A stretch of 56,883 nucleotides of DNA, taken from assembly GCA_002245135.1 (NCBI GenBank), contig NGBS01000040.1, positions 1-56,883 on the forward strand. The letters are read 5' to 3'. This DNA comes from Proteromonas lacertae. Its lineage: Eukaryota; Sar; Bigyra; Opalinata; Proteromonadidae. Shown one piece after another: positions 45,761-55,400 of this stretch. Position numbers and translations under genes: made by a program. Under the pieces are notes generated by a model, which ran no database searches, was not told the origin of the DNA, and was given only the letters and a program-made list of their open reading frames with translations. Positions within the stretch are counted from its first letter, which is position 1, and every line of letters starts with the position of its first letter.

Positions 45761-46984
45761 TCATTTTTTATTCGAAATATAATGTATCTTTATAAAACTA
45801 ATGAAGTTAGTTTCATTTACATAAAAGAACTTGGTATAAGGTGTATTTGTTTTTGTATAATATGTATAATGTCTTAGATTCATTTCAACTGATATTTTTG
45901 CATAGAAATCCACAAAATATGATATCCCAATTTCAAATACTGTTACTCCTTCTTTACATATTATAATATTTGATAAACCTGCTCCATAAACTCCTATTAT
46001 CACATCTGCATAATAAAACATTAATAGTATTTCTTTTAGGTTTGTATTATTTTCCTTATATATATAGATTCTATGATCAGGATAAGACATTTTTATAAGA
46101 TTAACTATTTTATTAAAATTATTAAGAATTCTATTTTTCAATCTTTGAACAATTAGTATACTCTTTTCAGTTGATATTTTTAGATTGTAGTATTTATTAA
46201 ATTTATATCTTAGTAATTTGTTAAATTCATATACTAAGTATGTAGAAGGCACACCACAATAGAATGGAAATGGGATATATAAATTATCAACATATATATA
46301 GTTATTGTTCAAAATTCTATTGTTACTAAAGCCTAATATATTCAATAAGAATTTAATTTCATCTTGTCTGTAACGAGGAGGAGATATATGAATATATATA
46401 TCTTCATGGTTTAAAGCAAAGTGATAAAAAGGTACAATCCTTGTTAATGAATCAATAAGACCATGATATACTGCATCTGAATGCCATCCTCCAAAAAACA
46501 TTGCATATTTTATATGATTTATTATTTTAGTATTATTATGAGGTACGTATTTATCATAATAATGAGCATCTTTACATTGTCCTTTGAATACCGTTATTTT
46601 GCAATTCTTTATAATGTTAGATCGAGTAGAATATAGATTATGAGTTAATAGTAAAACTGGTTTTACAGAATTTCTAATATTAATTGTATAATTTCTACAT
46701 GTAGTATTAGGATAGCAAAATAATGCTAATGTATTTAATGGTATAGATGTTTGTCTTCTATATATATAGTATTTACTACTAGAAAAATTATTAGTATATT
46801 CTTTATATGTAATATAATCTATTCTATTCAGTGATGTACATTTGTTTATATTTATTATACTTATAGTATTATTTAATTTTGACCAATCACTTTCTATATA
46901 ATAATCAATATTTGAGTTAATGCATAAAATATATAATGATAAAGAAAATTGAAATATACATAAATAATAATTATAATAACTCAT
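45761..46984 (-). CDS. GT61-family glycosyltransferase (EOGT/POMGNT2/xylosyltransferase-like)
   Basis: 407 residues, intact, no intron needed. An N-terminal hydrophobic segment (YLCIFQFSLSLYILCI) makes it a type II Golgi/ER membrane enzyme. The catalytic part shows the GT61 pattern: FFGGWHSDAVYHGLIDSLTR (substrate-side block), ILIVQRLKNRILNN (the R..-R.I.N block) and, near the end, YADVIIGVYGAGLSNIIICK followed by VTVFEIG (the ADV-VG-HGAGL-N--F motif, with Tyr in place of the usual His). GT61 enzymes transfer GlcNAc or pentoses to protein or polysaccharide; which one is not clear here. It is divergent with the next gene (75 bp between starts), and a Tigger element ends right behind its stop. 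Confidence 0.85.
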   Translation of the reverse strand: MSYYNYYLCIFQFSLSLYILCINSNIDYYIESDWSKLNNTISIININKCTSLNRIDYITYKEYTNNFSSSKYYIYRRQTSIPLNTLALFCYPNTTCRNYTINIRNSVKPVLLLTHNLYSTRSNIIKNCKITVFKGQCKDAHYYDKYVPHNNTKIINHIKYAMFFGGWHSDAVYHGLIDSLTRIVPFYHFALNHEDIYIHISPPRYRQDEIKFLLNILGFSNNRILNNNYIYVDNLYIPFPFYCGVPSTYLVYEFNKLLRYKFNKYYNLKISTEKSILIVQRLKNRILNNFNKIVNLIKMSYPDHRIYIYKENNTNLKEILLMFYYADVIIGVYGAGLSNIIICKEGVTVFEIGISYFVDFYAKISVEMNLRHYTYYTKTNTPYTKFFYVNETNFISFIKIHYISNKK

Positions 46985-47059
46985 TGCAAGATTCTTAATT
47001 CAATTTTTTTGAAAAATATAATTACTTATTTAATTAATATATAATTTATAAGACAGCAT

Positions 47060-48098
47060 ATGTTACCGTATTATATATATTTAATTTTATGTATTATTAT
47101 TGTATATTCATATAATATTTTTTATTTTATATCAAATAATGAATTTGTTTATCTTATAAACTTTCACAATTACATAACAAGAACATATTATTATTATAGA
47201 ACAGGAAATGCTTTTATAGATTTTGTTCGTTTAAGAGTATATATATAATCATAATTGTAGGGATTAGGAAATTCATTATTGCAAATAATTAGTTCATTAT
47301 TTGTATCTATTATATCAAAGAGAGGATATTTCAGTATAATACAAATATAATTGTATAGTTGTGTGGAGTGATATATTAAAATATTTTGATTTTCCTTTAC
47401 ATTTGTATAATATTTCGTTGTTAAATATTGGTATAATTAAATATCATACAAATGGATTTGAAGCTTTAATAGATAATTCAGAAATAATTGCAGCAAATAA
47501 ACATTGGTATTCAGCAGATCATATATTGCAAAATAAAAAAGCAAAAGAAATAATTAATAAATGGAAAATATTTAATAACAAACACAATAATATCAAAACT
47601 AAATTAAGATATATTAATCACATAATTACTTTGATATACTTAAAACCATCTCATAAAGTGATTTACTCCTATTTATTGCAGTATAGCAGTATTACTCCTA
47701 TTATTGCCATTCATTTAAGAATAGGAGATGCTGATAATATACCATTTACTAAATATATAAACAAAAGTGAAGTAGATTCTTTCTTAAGATATATGACTAA
47801 TAATACAAGGATTAATAATAGTGTTATTGTAGTATCAGACTCTCTGAAATTAGAAAAATTAATAAAGAATAAATTTACTAATATTACTGTAATGGAAAGT
47901 AAACCTTGTCATAGTAAAAGAAAAGATTGTATGATTCAGGCTATGGTTGATATGCTTGTATTAAAATACTCAAAAAAAGTGATATTGACAAGAGGAAGTA
48001 CATTTTCTTTATTTGGTATGTATGAAAATAAAAACTGTATGAATAATGAATCAGTTACATTTATTGGTCATGATTATGAACATAATAATTATTATTGA
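47060..48098 (+). CDS. fucosyltransferase-like glycosyltransferase 1 (GLGN and HxRxGD motifs)
   Basis: Predicted 329 residues from exons 47060-47236, 47261-47333 and 47359-48098, using introns of only 24 and 25 nt. Each join restores frame. An N-terminal anchor (YYIYLILCIIIVYSYNIFYF) is followed by GLGNSLLQIISSLFVSIISK, the acceptor-side G-GN-L motif of the GT11/GT37/GT23-type fold, then IIAIHLRIGDAD, the H-R-GD donor (GDP-fucose) motif. Later comes VIVVSDS and a C-terminal VILTRGSTFSLFG block, as in the D/SxS region of these families. Exact family is uncertain. The second intron sits at the same place and phase as the intron of the relative at 49183-50255, supporting both models. Convergent with the GT31 gene (85 bp between stops). 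Confidence 0.75.
47237..47260 (+). other. inferred 24-nt intron in fucosyltransferase-like gene 1
   Basis: GTATATATAT ... AATTGTAG, phase 0. Joins FIDFVRLR to GLGNSLLQ; without it the membrane-anchor frame stops before the catalytic motif. Confidence 0.75.
47334..47358 (+). other. inferred 25-nt intron in fucosyltransferase-like gene 1
   Basis: GTATAATACA ... TTGTATAG, phase 1. Joins SKRGYF to IVWSDILKYF; position and phase equal those of the 20-nt intron in the paralog at 49370-49389. Confidence 0.75.
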
Positions 48099-48183
48099 TA
48101 AATGAGACACTTTTAAGAAAATGTTATATTATAAAATATCAAGTAATTTGATATTATGATATTATAAATTGATTAGTATTTCT

Positions 48184-49173
48184 TTAAACTTTATTAAAGA
48201 AATAGTACAAAGCTGAAGAAGTAATAGGATGAATCGCAATTAAAGTAGTATTATTTATATTAAAATGTTTCTTTCTGAAATATGATAAAGGTAAATAATA
48301 ATCTAAACCAAACCATGAAATATTTTTGATATTTAAGCTTTTCATTATCTGACCATAATAGACATCTTCTGTTGGATGAATTGGTCTTACTTTTTTTGAT
48401 TCAGCTACTATATTTTTTACAAATTTCATAGAAAATATATAAAATGATCCAGAAGGATATATTAAATCTTTGAGATTAGTTTTGTATGCAATTATATCAT
48501 TATTTCTATCAATTAATACATCCAATTTTAGTGGAAATAATAATACATCAGAATTTGATCTAATAAAGAAAGAAATATGTTTAGCATAATTAATAATCCA
48601 TTTATACGATGATATCATTAATAGAGTAATATGTTTGTATGAATTAATAAAATCAAATAATAGAATGTCGTTGTACATTATAGATTCATCTACAATATAT
48701 CGAAATGGATAATCATTATCTGGTTTTGACATTATAAATAAATAAAATAGTTGTTTACTCTTCTCTGTTCTTTTTAATTTACCCCATGTGTTTCTTATTG
48801 CAATTCTTGATATTAATTCAGAAGGAGCAATTGGTATTCCAACTATTATATGTATATTATTACTTATTTTTGGATATATTAGAGTATTATAATTAATATG
48901 AAATTTTACATAGATTGTTCTATTAAAATTATGAGTTTTATAATATTGTTTGTTGAATAGAGGAGGATATAATTCTTTATTACTTTCCATGCAATTATAT
49001 ATACTCTCTTTTACAACACATTTTGAATAATTAACTGACATATTAATTAAAATATTCATGCTCTTTTGATAAACTACATGAAATGATTTATTTATTTTAT
49101 ACAAATATAAATACGATATAAATATATTAATAAAGAAAAAAACAATTGTCAAACAAATGAAAGATTTAATCAT
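48184..49173 (-). CDS. GT31-family glycosyltransferase (beta-1,3-galactosyltransferase-like)
   Basis: 329 residues, intact. N-terminal anchor FICLTIVFFFINIFISYLYL, then a stem, then the GT31 order of motifs: IIVGIPIAPSELISRIAIRN followed by TWG (family R--AIR-TWG), a metal-site block FIRSNSDVLLFPL (family K-DDDVF; only one Asp in the usual triplet position, so metal binding is unusual), YPSGSFYIFSMKFV (P-Y-SG-GYV-S) and IHPTEDVYYG (EDV-VG). GT31 enzymes add Gal, GalNAc or GlcNAc in beta-1,3 linkage in the Golgi. Its ATG lies only 9 bp from the ATG of the divergent gene at 49183. Confidence 0.87.
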   Translation of the reverse strand: MIKSFICLTIVFFFINIFISYLYLYKINKSFHVVYQKSMNILINMSVNYSKCVVKESIYNCMESNKELYPPLFNKQYYKTHNFNRTIYVKFHINYNTLIYPKISNNIHIIVGIPIAPSELISRIAIRNTWGKLKRTEKSKQLFYLFIMSKPDNDYPFRYIVDESIMYNDILLFDFINSYKHITLLMISSYKWIINYAKHISFFIRSNSDVLLFPLKLDVLIDRNNDIIAYKTNLKDLIYPSGSFYIFSMKFVKNIVAESKKVRPIHPTEDVYYGQIMKSLNIKNISWFGLDYYLPLSYFRKKHFNINNTTLIAIHPITSSALYYFFNKV

Positions 49174-49182
49174 TTTTAAAAA

Positions 49183-50255
49183 ATGATAATTCTGATATTT
49201 ATATTTCTATTAATCACATTTACAGTATTATTATATATTAAAGAAAGTAAAGGAACAAAAAAAAGAATGATCATAAGCAGAATACCGAAATATGGAGGAA
49301 TGAGTAATAAAATATCTGCATTACCTGGTGCATTTCTTATATCAGTTATTTCAAAGAAAAAATACCATAGTATCTAACTTCCTTTTTAGTAATAGTTATG
49401 GGAAAAGAATTAGATGATTATTTTGTATTTACAAAAGTTGATCCATATCCTATAACAATAAATGAAAAGAATATTTCAAAGCAATATATATTATCTAGAT
49501 ATGGATATTGTATTGAGCCACTTGAATTATTGATAAATATCATTAATTCAAATTTATCTTCTATAATTATTGAAAGTATTCATGACTTAATACCAACAAT
49601 AATAAAAATTAAATCTATACATCAAGTATTAAGGAAATTAAGATTCATTAAGTGTAGTGGTGATAATGATAAATCAGATCAAATTATGGAATTAAATTAC
49701 GTAATGTATAACAAATATTTTCTATTCAAATCAAAACATGTAAGAAAAGCTTTAAAATTCATTAATGAAAATAGAAATTACTATTTAATTGGTGTGCATA
49801 TTAGGATGAGTGATTATTGTTTTAATAGATGTAAAATGAACTTTTCATTGATAGAAAAAATCAAAAAGATATATACTAATATATCTAACACAAAACGAAA
49901 TTATAAAATATTACTGTGTTCGAGTAGCAAATATATAGTAGATCTACTTAAAAGAAACAATTCTAATATAATTACATTTTTACCAAATGCAATAGTAAAA
50001 CATTCATCAAAATCAAATAACATAACTGAAGAAGATATATCAAAAATTGCAGGAGATATAATAACCGTTAGTAAATCAAATTATCTTATATTATCAGGTT
50101 TTTCAACTTATTCTCTGTTAATGCTGTATCATGGTTATTTCATTAACCATAATAAATGTATTACAAGAAAATATATGTTTTGGACAGATTATATACTATT
50201 TGATCATCTTAATTTCTTTAAAAAAAATCACAACAAATTAAGATGTAAAAACTAA
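49183..50255 (+). CDS. fucosyltransferase-like glycosyltransferase 2
   Basis: Predicted 350 residues from exons 49183-49369 and 49390-50255 with a 20-nt intron, one of the shortest in the window. N-terminal anchor IILIFIFLLITFTVLLYI; IPKYGGMSNKISALPGAFLI is the G-GN-like acceptor motif (SN for GN); YYLIGVHIRMSDYC is the H-R-(G/S)D donor motif; YKILLCSSS and YLILSGFSTYSLL complete the C-terminal half. Paralog of the gene at 47060 with the same intron position. Its 3' end overlaps the convergent GT92 gene by 18 bp. The GD to SD change in the donor motif is worth noting. Confidence 0.72.
49370..49389 (+). other. inferred 20-nt intron in fucosyltransferase-like gene 2
   Basis: GTATCTAACTTCCTTTTTAG, phase 1. 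It joins SKKKYH to IIVMGKELDDYF and corresponds to the second intron of the paralog at 47334-47358. Confidence 0.65.
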
Positions 50256-51434
50256 ATTGTATATTGATTGTGATTTCAACTTAATTCTGATAATTTTTTC
50301 AAAATCACTTAAAGTGGTGGTATTTATCCATTTAATACATGAACAAATATGATAATTCATTAAAACTCTTGTATGTCTAATGTAAAAATAACTTATGTTT
50401 AAAAATTTTGTTATTGATTTTCTATATGATAAGCCTAATCTATGTTGTGATATATATATTACATTTGGAAGATTATTGATTATATATTTGTTAGTTCTCT
50501 TAATAGGTAAAACACATGATTTGCTGAATTTGAATATATTATAGTCACTATTATTATATATGTATCTATCATATATTCTACTATATCTAATCATAAACAA
50601 TCTTTGTTGTAAATAATATATATCGCTTTTAAATTTATCATAGGAATATAATTCATTTATTATACTATGAGTATTAGTAGGCCAGATTATTTCATCAATG
50701 TCATTATTTAACAATAGTTTAGAAGAAAACATCATTCTATACAAACAATCATTTTGTTTCCATAATTGACCATAAAAATAATTGGATAAATATTTCTTTT
50801 CTAAATTAAAATCACAATTGACTACTTTTAATAACCCTATTTCTTTATAATGATTTAATATTTTGTTTACTTCTTTTGAACAGGATGTATTATAAACTAT
50901 AATATGATCAACACCAAAAGCTATATAGCTTTCTAAAGTTTGTATTAACTGCACTTTTGCTTTAATATTTATAAACTGCGTCATACATAGAGTTATATTA
51001 TACCTTCCCTTTTCTCTATCATTGATATTCAACTTAACTTCGTTAATATATATTTGCTTTGGTAACTCATAATATAGTAAATCAGATTTAACCTTATTGA
51101 ATTTTACACCCCACATGACAAAGTGATTAGCTGTATTACTTGTTCCTTGAATGATATGTATATTACAATATCTATTATAGTATTTATTATATACTTTGCA
51201 TTTTATATCTTTTACATTCAATGGAATGTTATTCATATTTAAAATTATCAATATAATTTCTTTAATAATATCATTACTGTAAGCTGATGTAACCCAGACA
51301 CGAGGAGATATTTCAATGTATTTAAAATCATCTTTACTTCTTTCTTCTATTTCAAATATATAATTGTAAATTAAAAAAATCATAAAAAATGAAAACAATG
51401 AATAGTAATTAATTATTTGTTGTTTAATTCTCAT
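50238..51434 (-). CDS. GT92-family (DUF23) glycosyltransferase
   Basis: 398 residues, intact. N-terminal anchor YYSLFSFFMIFLIYNYIF. The catalytic region shows the GT92 order: NITLCMTQFINIKAKVQLIQ, then LESYIAFGVDHIIVYNTSCS (family: E-Y---GV-H--(F/L)Y----), ILNHYKEIGLLKVVNCDF, QNDCLYRMMFSSKLLLNNDI then DEIIWP (family: NDC--R......(D)(I)DEF). GT92 enzymes include galactosyltransferases that extend fucose on N-glycan cores. If that holds here, it fits with the two fucosyltransferase-like neighbours: one adds fucose, the other caps it. That partnership is an inference. Confidence 0.87.
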   Translation of the reverse strand: MRIKQQIINYYSLFSFFMIFLIYNYIFEIEERSKDDFKYIEISPRVWVTSAYSNDIIKEIILIILNMNNIPLNVKDIKCKVYNKYYNRYCNIHIIQGTSNTANHFVMWGVKFNKVKSDLLYYELPKQIYINEVKLNINDREKGRYNITLCMTQFINIKAKVQLIQTLESYIAFGVDHIIVYNTSCSKEVNKILNHYKEIGLLKVVNCDFNLEKKYLSNYFYGQLWKQNDCLYRMMFSSKLLLNNDIDEIIWPTNTHSIINELYSYDKFKSDIYYLQQRLFMIRYSRIYDRYIYNNSDYNIFKFSKSCVLPIKRTNKYIINNLPNVIYISQHRLGLSYRKSITKFLNISYFYIRHTRVLMNYHICSCIKWINTTTLSDFEKIIRIKLKSQSIYNLVFTS

Positions 51435-52400
51435 CTATATTATTTTCATAATACTTTAATGTAAAAACAATATTTTCTAAAAGCTTGAGATTCATTACGA
51501 AATACTTGAGCTTTATAACAATATATATTAAGGGCTACAGACCCAAAATGGCTTGATGCTGGACGTGAGGCTAAAATTCATATAGTCGTTTCATTATTTT
51601 ATTTTTTCATTTCATTCAATAACCGTTGGACAAACCAACGGTTACAAAGGCCGTTACGCATCCGTTGCATGTCAGTTACATAACTGACGTGTAACTGACG
51701 GTGTAACTGCCGTCCGTTGTAAACATTTGTTCAGTTATGTTCTAGAGACTGATATAAAGCTTAGGATAGCCATAAACACCACCTAAGACTCGTTTTCACT
51801 TTCCCTTATTTTCACTTTCCCTTTTCTTTTTTTCACTTATTTACCTAGAAAAAGTGATCGACTTCACTTTCCCTAAGTAAGGAAGTGAAAAATAGAAAGG
51901 ATAAGAAGAATCGGTTATGGATTTTTATGTTATTTTTGTCAGAGTTGGCCGTTTGTCTACCAGACACTTTCAAAACAAACTAAATACACAATTACACTTC
52001 TTTTAATGAAAAATTGTTACTTTTATACTTACTTTGTCATATAACCTACATCTATGAGTAACTATTAATTGTCATAATATTGAATAAAAACTATCAAAAT
52101 ATATTCTAGAAATTATATATATTTCAAATTTTATGTTTTTATTGACATATAATGTCTAAATGAGAAGTGTCAGTTACACAGGAATTAAGAATTATACCCC
52201 TTCTGACGTCATTTTTAATTTAAAATTTCATTTTCTTCAACTTTTTGTTTGTATGTTTTTTTATTCAGTCAAAGAGAAAAAATGAATTTCAGCAGACACT
52301 TTGAAGAATGTTAAAATATTATATCAAGATATGAAGATATTTCAAAAAGAAAAATCAAGCTTGTCAAACTTGACAGTTTTTTTATTTCAGAAAATCAAAA
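51435..52400. other. spacer with short GC-richer palindromes
   Basis: No gene. A local GC-richer patch at about 51615-51725 contains a perfect 9-bp inverted repeat AACCGTTGG/CCAACGGTT (51621-51629, 51635-51643), an 8-bp one GTCAGTTA/TAACTGAC (51671-51688), and repeated GTAACTG(A/C)CG words. A run of TTTTCACTTTCCCTT repeats follows at 51791-51830. At about 52034 a 20-bp word resembles the foldback element at 33.8 kb. Near 52403-52450 there are (TA)n and (ATT)n runs. Confidence 0.5.
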
Positions 52401-55400
52401 TGTAAGTACTATATATATATATATATATATATTATTATTATTATTATCAAAATACTTACTTTATATTATTTATAAACTGTATAATACTATCATGTACAGC
52501 GAAAGGTATAGAAGCATCATTATTTTATGAGCATAAAGTAGATGTAATTGATTTTGGTGATCAATTCACAAACAGAACAATCGAAAGAGTATTTTTATTA
52601 GAAAATCGAGGTTTAAGAAGTCAAAGATTAACTAGGCCCAATTATAGAGAAGAAAAAATAATATATCAAATATACAGCAGAATAGTGCTGATTTAGACTT
52701 TAGGAGAAAAAATGTATTAATTAGAAGAATAAAAGCTCAAGCTCAAGATTTAGATATTGGTTGAAGTACTCAAATAATATCAATGGATCCTGCTTATTTA
52801 TCATTATATATTGGTTGAAGTATCACTTACCAATGAAGGATCAATTAAACCAAATGTAATAATTACTCCACCAAGGTGAATTAGATATAGAAGAAAGTGT
52901 AACAATCGAAGTATCTTATACAAGTTCAACTCTTGGTGAATTTAGTGATCATTTTGAATTTGCATTAAAAGGAGCAACTAATAATGTGGTATTAACAATA
53001 AAAGGACATGTAGTTGGTCCAACATTCTTCTTTAATAAGAATAAGCTAGATTTTGGTATTGTAAGTTATGCATTTTTAAACTCAACTGATTTGATATTAA
53101 GAAATACTTCCTCTGTTCCATTTATATTCAATTTACGAGTTCCTCAAGATGGTAATTACTTAAACAAAGAATTCGAAATAATTCAAGCAGTAGCAACAGT
53201 ATTACCAGAAGGAGAAGAGAAAATCAAAATCAATTTCATATCTCAAACAATAAAAGTATATGATTATTGTTTAGCAATTGATATTGAAAGTGTAGGTGAA
53301 GCTTTATTAACAATTCCAATAAGTGCTGAATGTCGAGTAGCTGAAGTAGAATTATTAGAAGAATCATTGAAATATGGAGATTGTTATTTAAGATATACTT
53401 ATTATCGAACTTTAACATTAAAGAATAAATCCAATTTATATGCTCAATTTGAAAACAGAACAAGATGAAAGAAGTAAATCGATTGGTAGTTATTTCCCTG
53501 ATCCAGTTAAAGGTGTAATTTGTCCAATGGCAACTCAAATGATTAAAGTTTAATTAAATCCTGAGAAATTAGGTGATATGAGAATTCCATTATATATTCA
53601 AATAATTGGCAGTCAATATCCTCCATTGGTAATAGCATTAGAAGCAAATGGACTTGGACCAGTGATAAAGTCAAATTTAAATCATATAAAATTTGGTGAT
53701 ATAACTTGTTTAGATACTCATACAAAAGAATTTACAATAACTAATCCAACTTCAATTCCAGCTTTTTATAAATTAGATTTTGAACGAGGATTTTATTTTA
53801 ATACTGATATAGTTGATGGTATATTACAAAGTAAAGAATCTCAAAAGATAGTAGTTAGTTGCATGTTGGAAGATGTATTAGCATATAAAGATACAATATA
53901 CATAGCAGCAACTGAAGGAGATAGTGCAATTCTTCCAGTTACAGCTAAATGTATAATAACAACAATATTTTGAGAAGATCCAGTAGATGTAATTGATTTT
54001 GGTGATCAATTTACAAACAGAACAATCGAAAGAGTATTTTTATTAGAAAATCGAGGTTTAAGAAGTCAAAGATTAACTTGGATAAATCAAACTGCAGCAG
54101 AAAAAGAAAAAGCGTTTAAAGCCAATAAATCAAAGATGGAAAGTGAAATGAATTCAAACCTTATGAAGCTTTATTTACAATAACTCCCAATGCAATCGAA
54201 TTAAAACCCAATACTGCTTGAAATTTTGTAACATCTGGAAGTTGTGAAAAACCCTGTGAAGTGATGGAAATGTTTTCTTGTTTGACGAAATTTGATGGAG
54301 AAATAAGAAATAATGAAGCAAAAGAAACCGAAGTAAAAGTGAACTTTATGAATCCATTAATTCAATGTTCTGAAGAGAAAATCGAAGTTCAAAGTAAGAC
54401 AGTTGTGTTTAAGAATATATCAACGTTAAGTTTAGATGCGATAATAAGTATAGCAGCTCCATTATTATTGAGTATGAATGAATTCCATTTAGAACCATAT
54501 GAATCAATGAATGTGACAGTGGAATTTGATCCAAATTATAAAGATGATAAAATCTCATGTAAAATAAATGGAATATTGAATATAAGATATGAAGATCATC
54601 CTCAGAAAAATTCAATTCCATGGTTATCTCAAAATGATTTTGATTTTGGTTGTATATTGAATAATTCTCAAAGAACATTATTATTTTCAACTGAAAATCG
54701 TCGAACAATTCCTTGTCCTTATCATTGGGAATTAGAAATAGATGAAACTGAAAAACAAGCATCTCTAATCAATTAAGTATTTGAAATAACTCCAATTCAA
54801 GGTATTTTACAACTAGGTGAATGTGAAGAAATGGAATTGAGATATTCTGGAATACCACATGTATTATCAAGAGCATTGGGTAAATGTTATGTAGATGGAG
54901 GACCAGTTTATAATATCAAAATGAAAGGTGAAAGTTCAGTCGTATCTTATAGATTGGATAAACAAAATATTGATTTTGGTAGAATTCCTTATATGAAAGT
55001 AGAAGAAAGAGATTTTCATATATTTAATACAGGTTCAGTAGATTTTCCATTTAAAATCTCAACTGATAATGTATCTCGATCTGGTTTAGTTGGTGTTTCA
55101 CCATGTAATGGATTAATTCCATCTCATGATCAACAAAGAATCTCTGTTAAAATGAGAGTAGGAATTCCAGATTCAGTAATAGAGAAATTAGTAATAGAAA
55201 TAGCTCATTATGTTCCAATAGATTTTCTACTTTATATAACAAGTATTTATGCAAATATCAAAGTGAATGATGCTGAATACCAGATAATTGGGAACATTAC
55301 TTGGAAGAAGCTGATAGATTGATTGAATTATCCAATACAGAACATCCATTATCATTCCAGCTTTACCATCACCAATCAAACAACAACCATCTTTACCTGA

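Noticed and set aside
45761-51434. Idea that the glycosyltransferase block is a giant-virus insertion.
   Set aside because: The dense alternating layout and mix of families recall large DNA viruses, but no capsid, polymerase or other viral marker is present, two genes carry host-style introns, and base composition looks like the surroundings.
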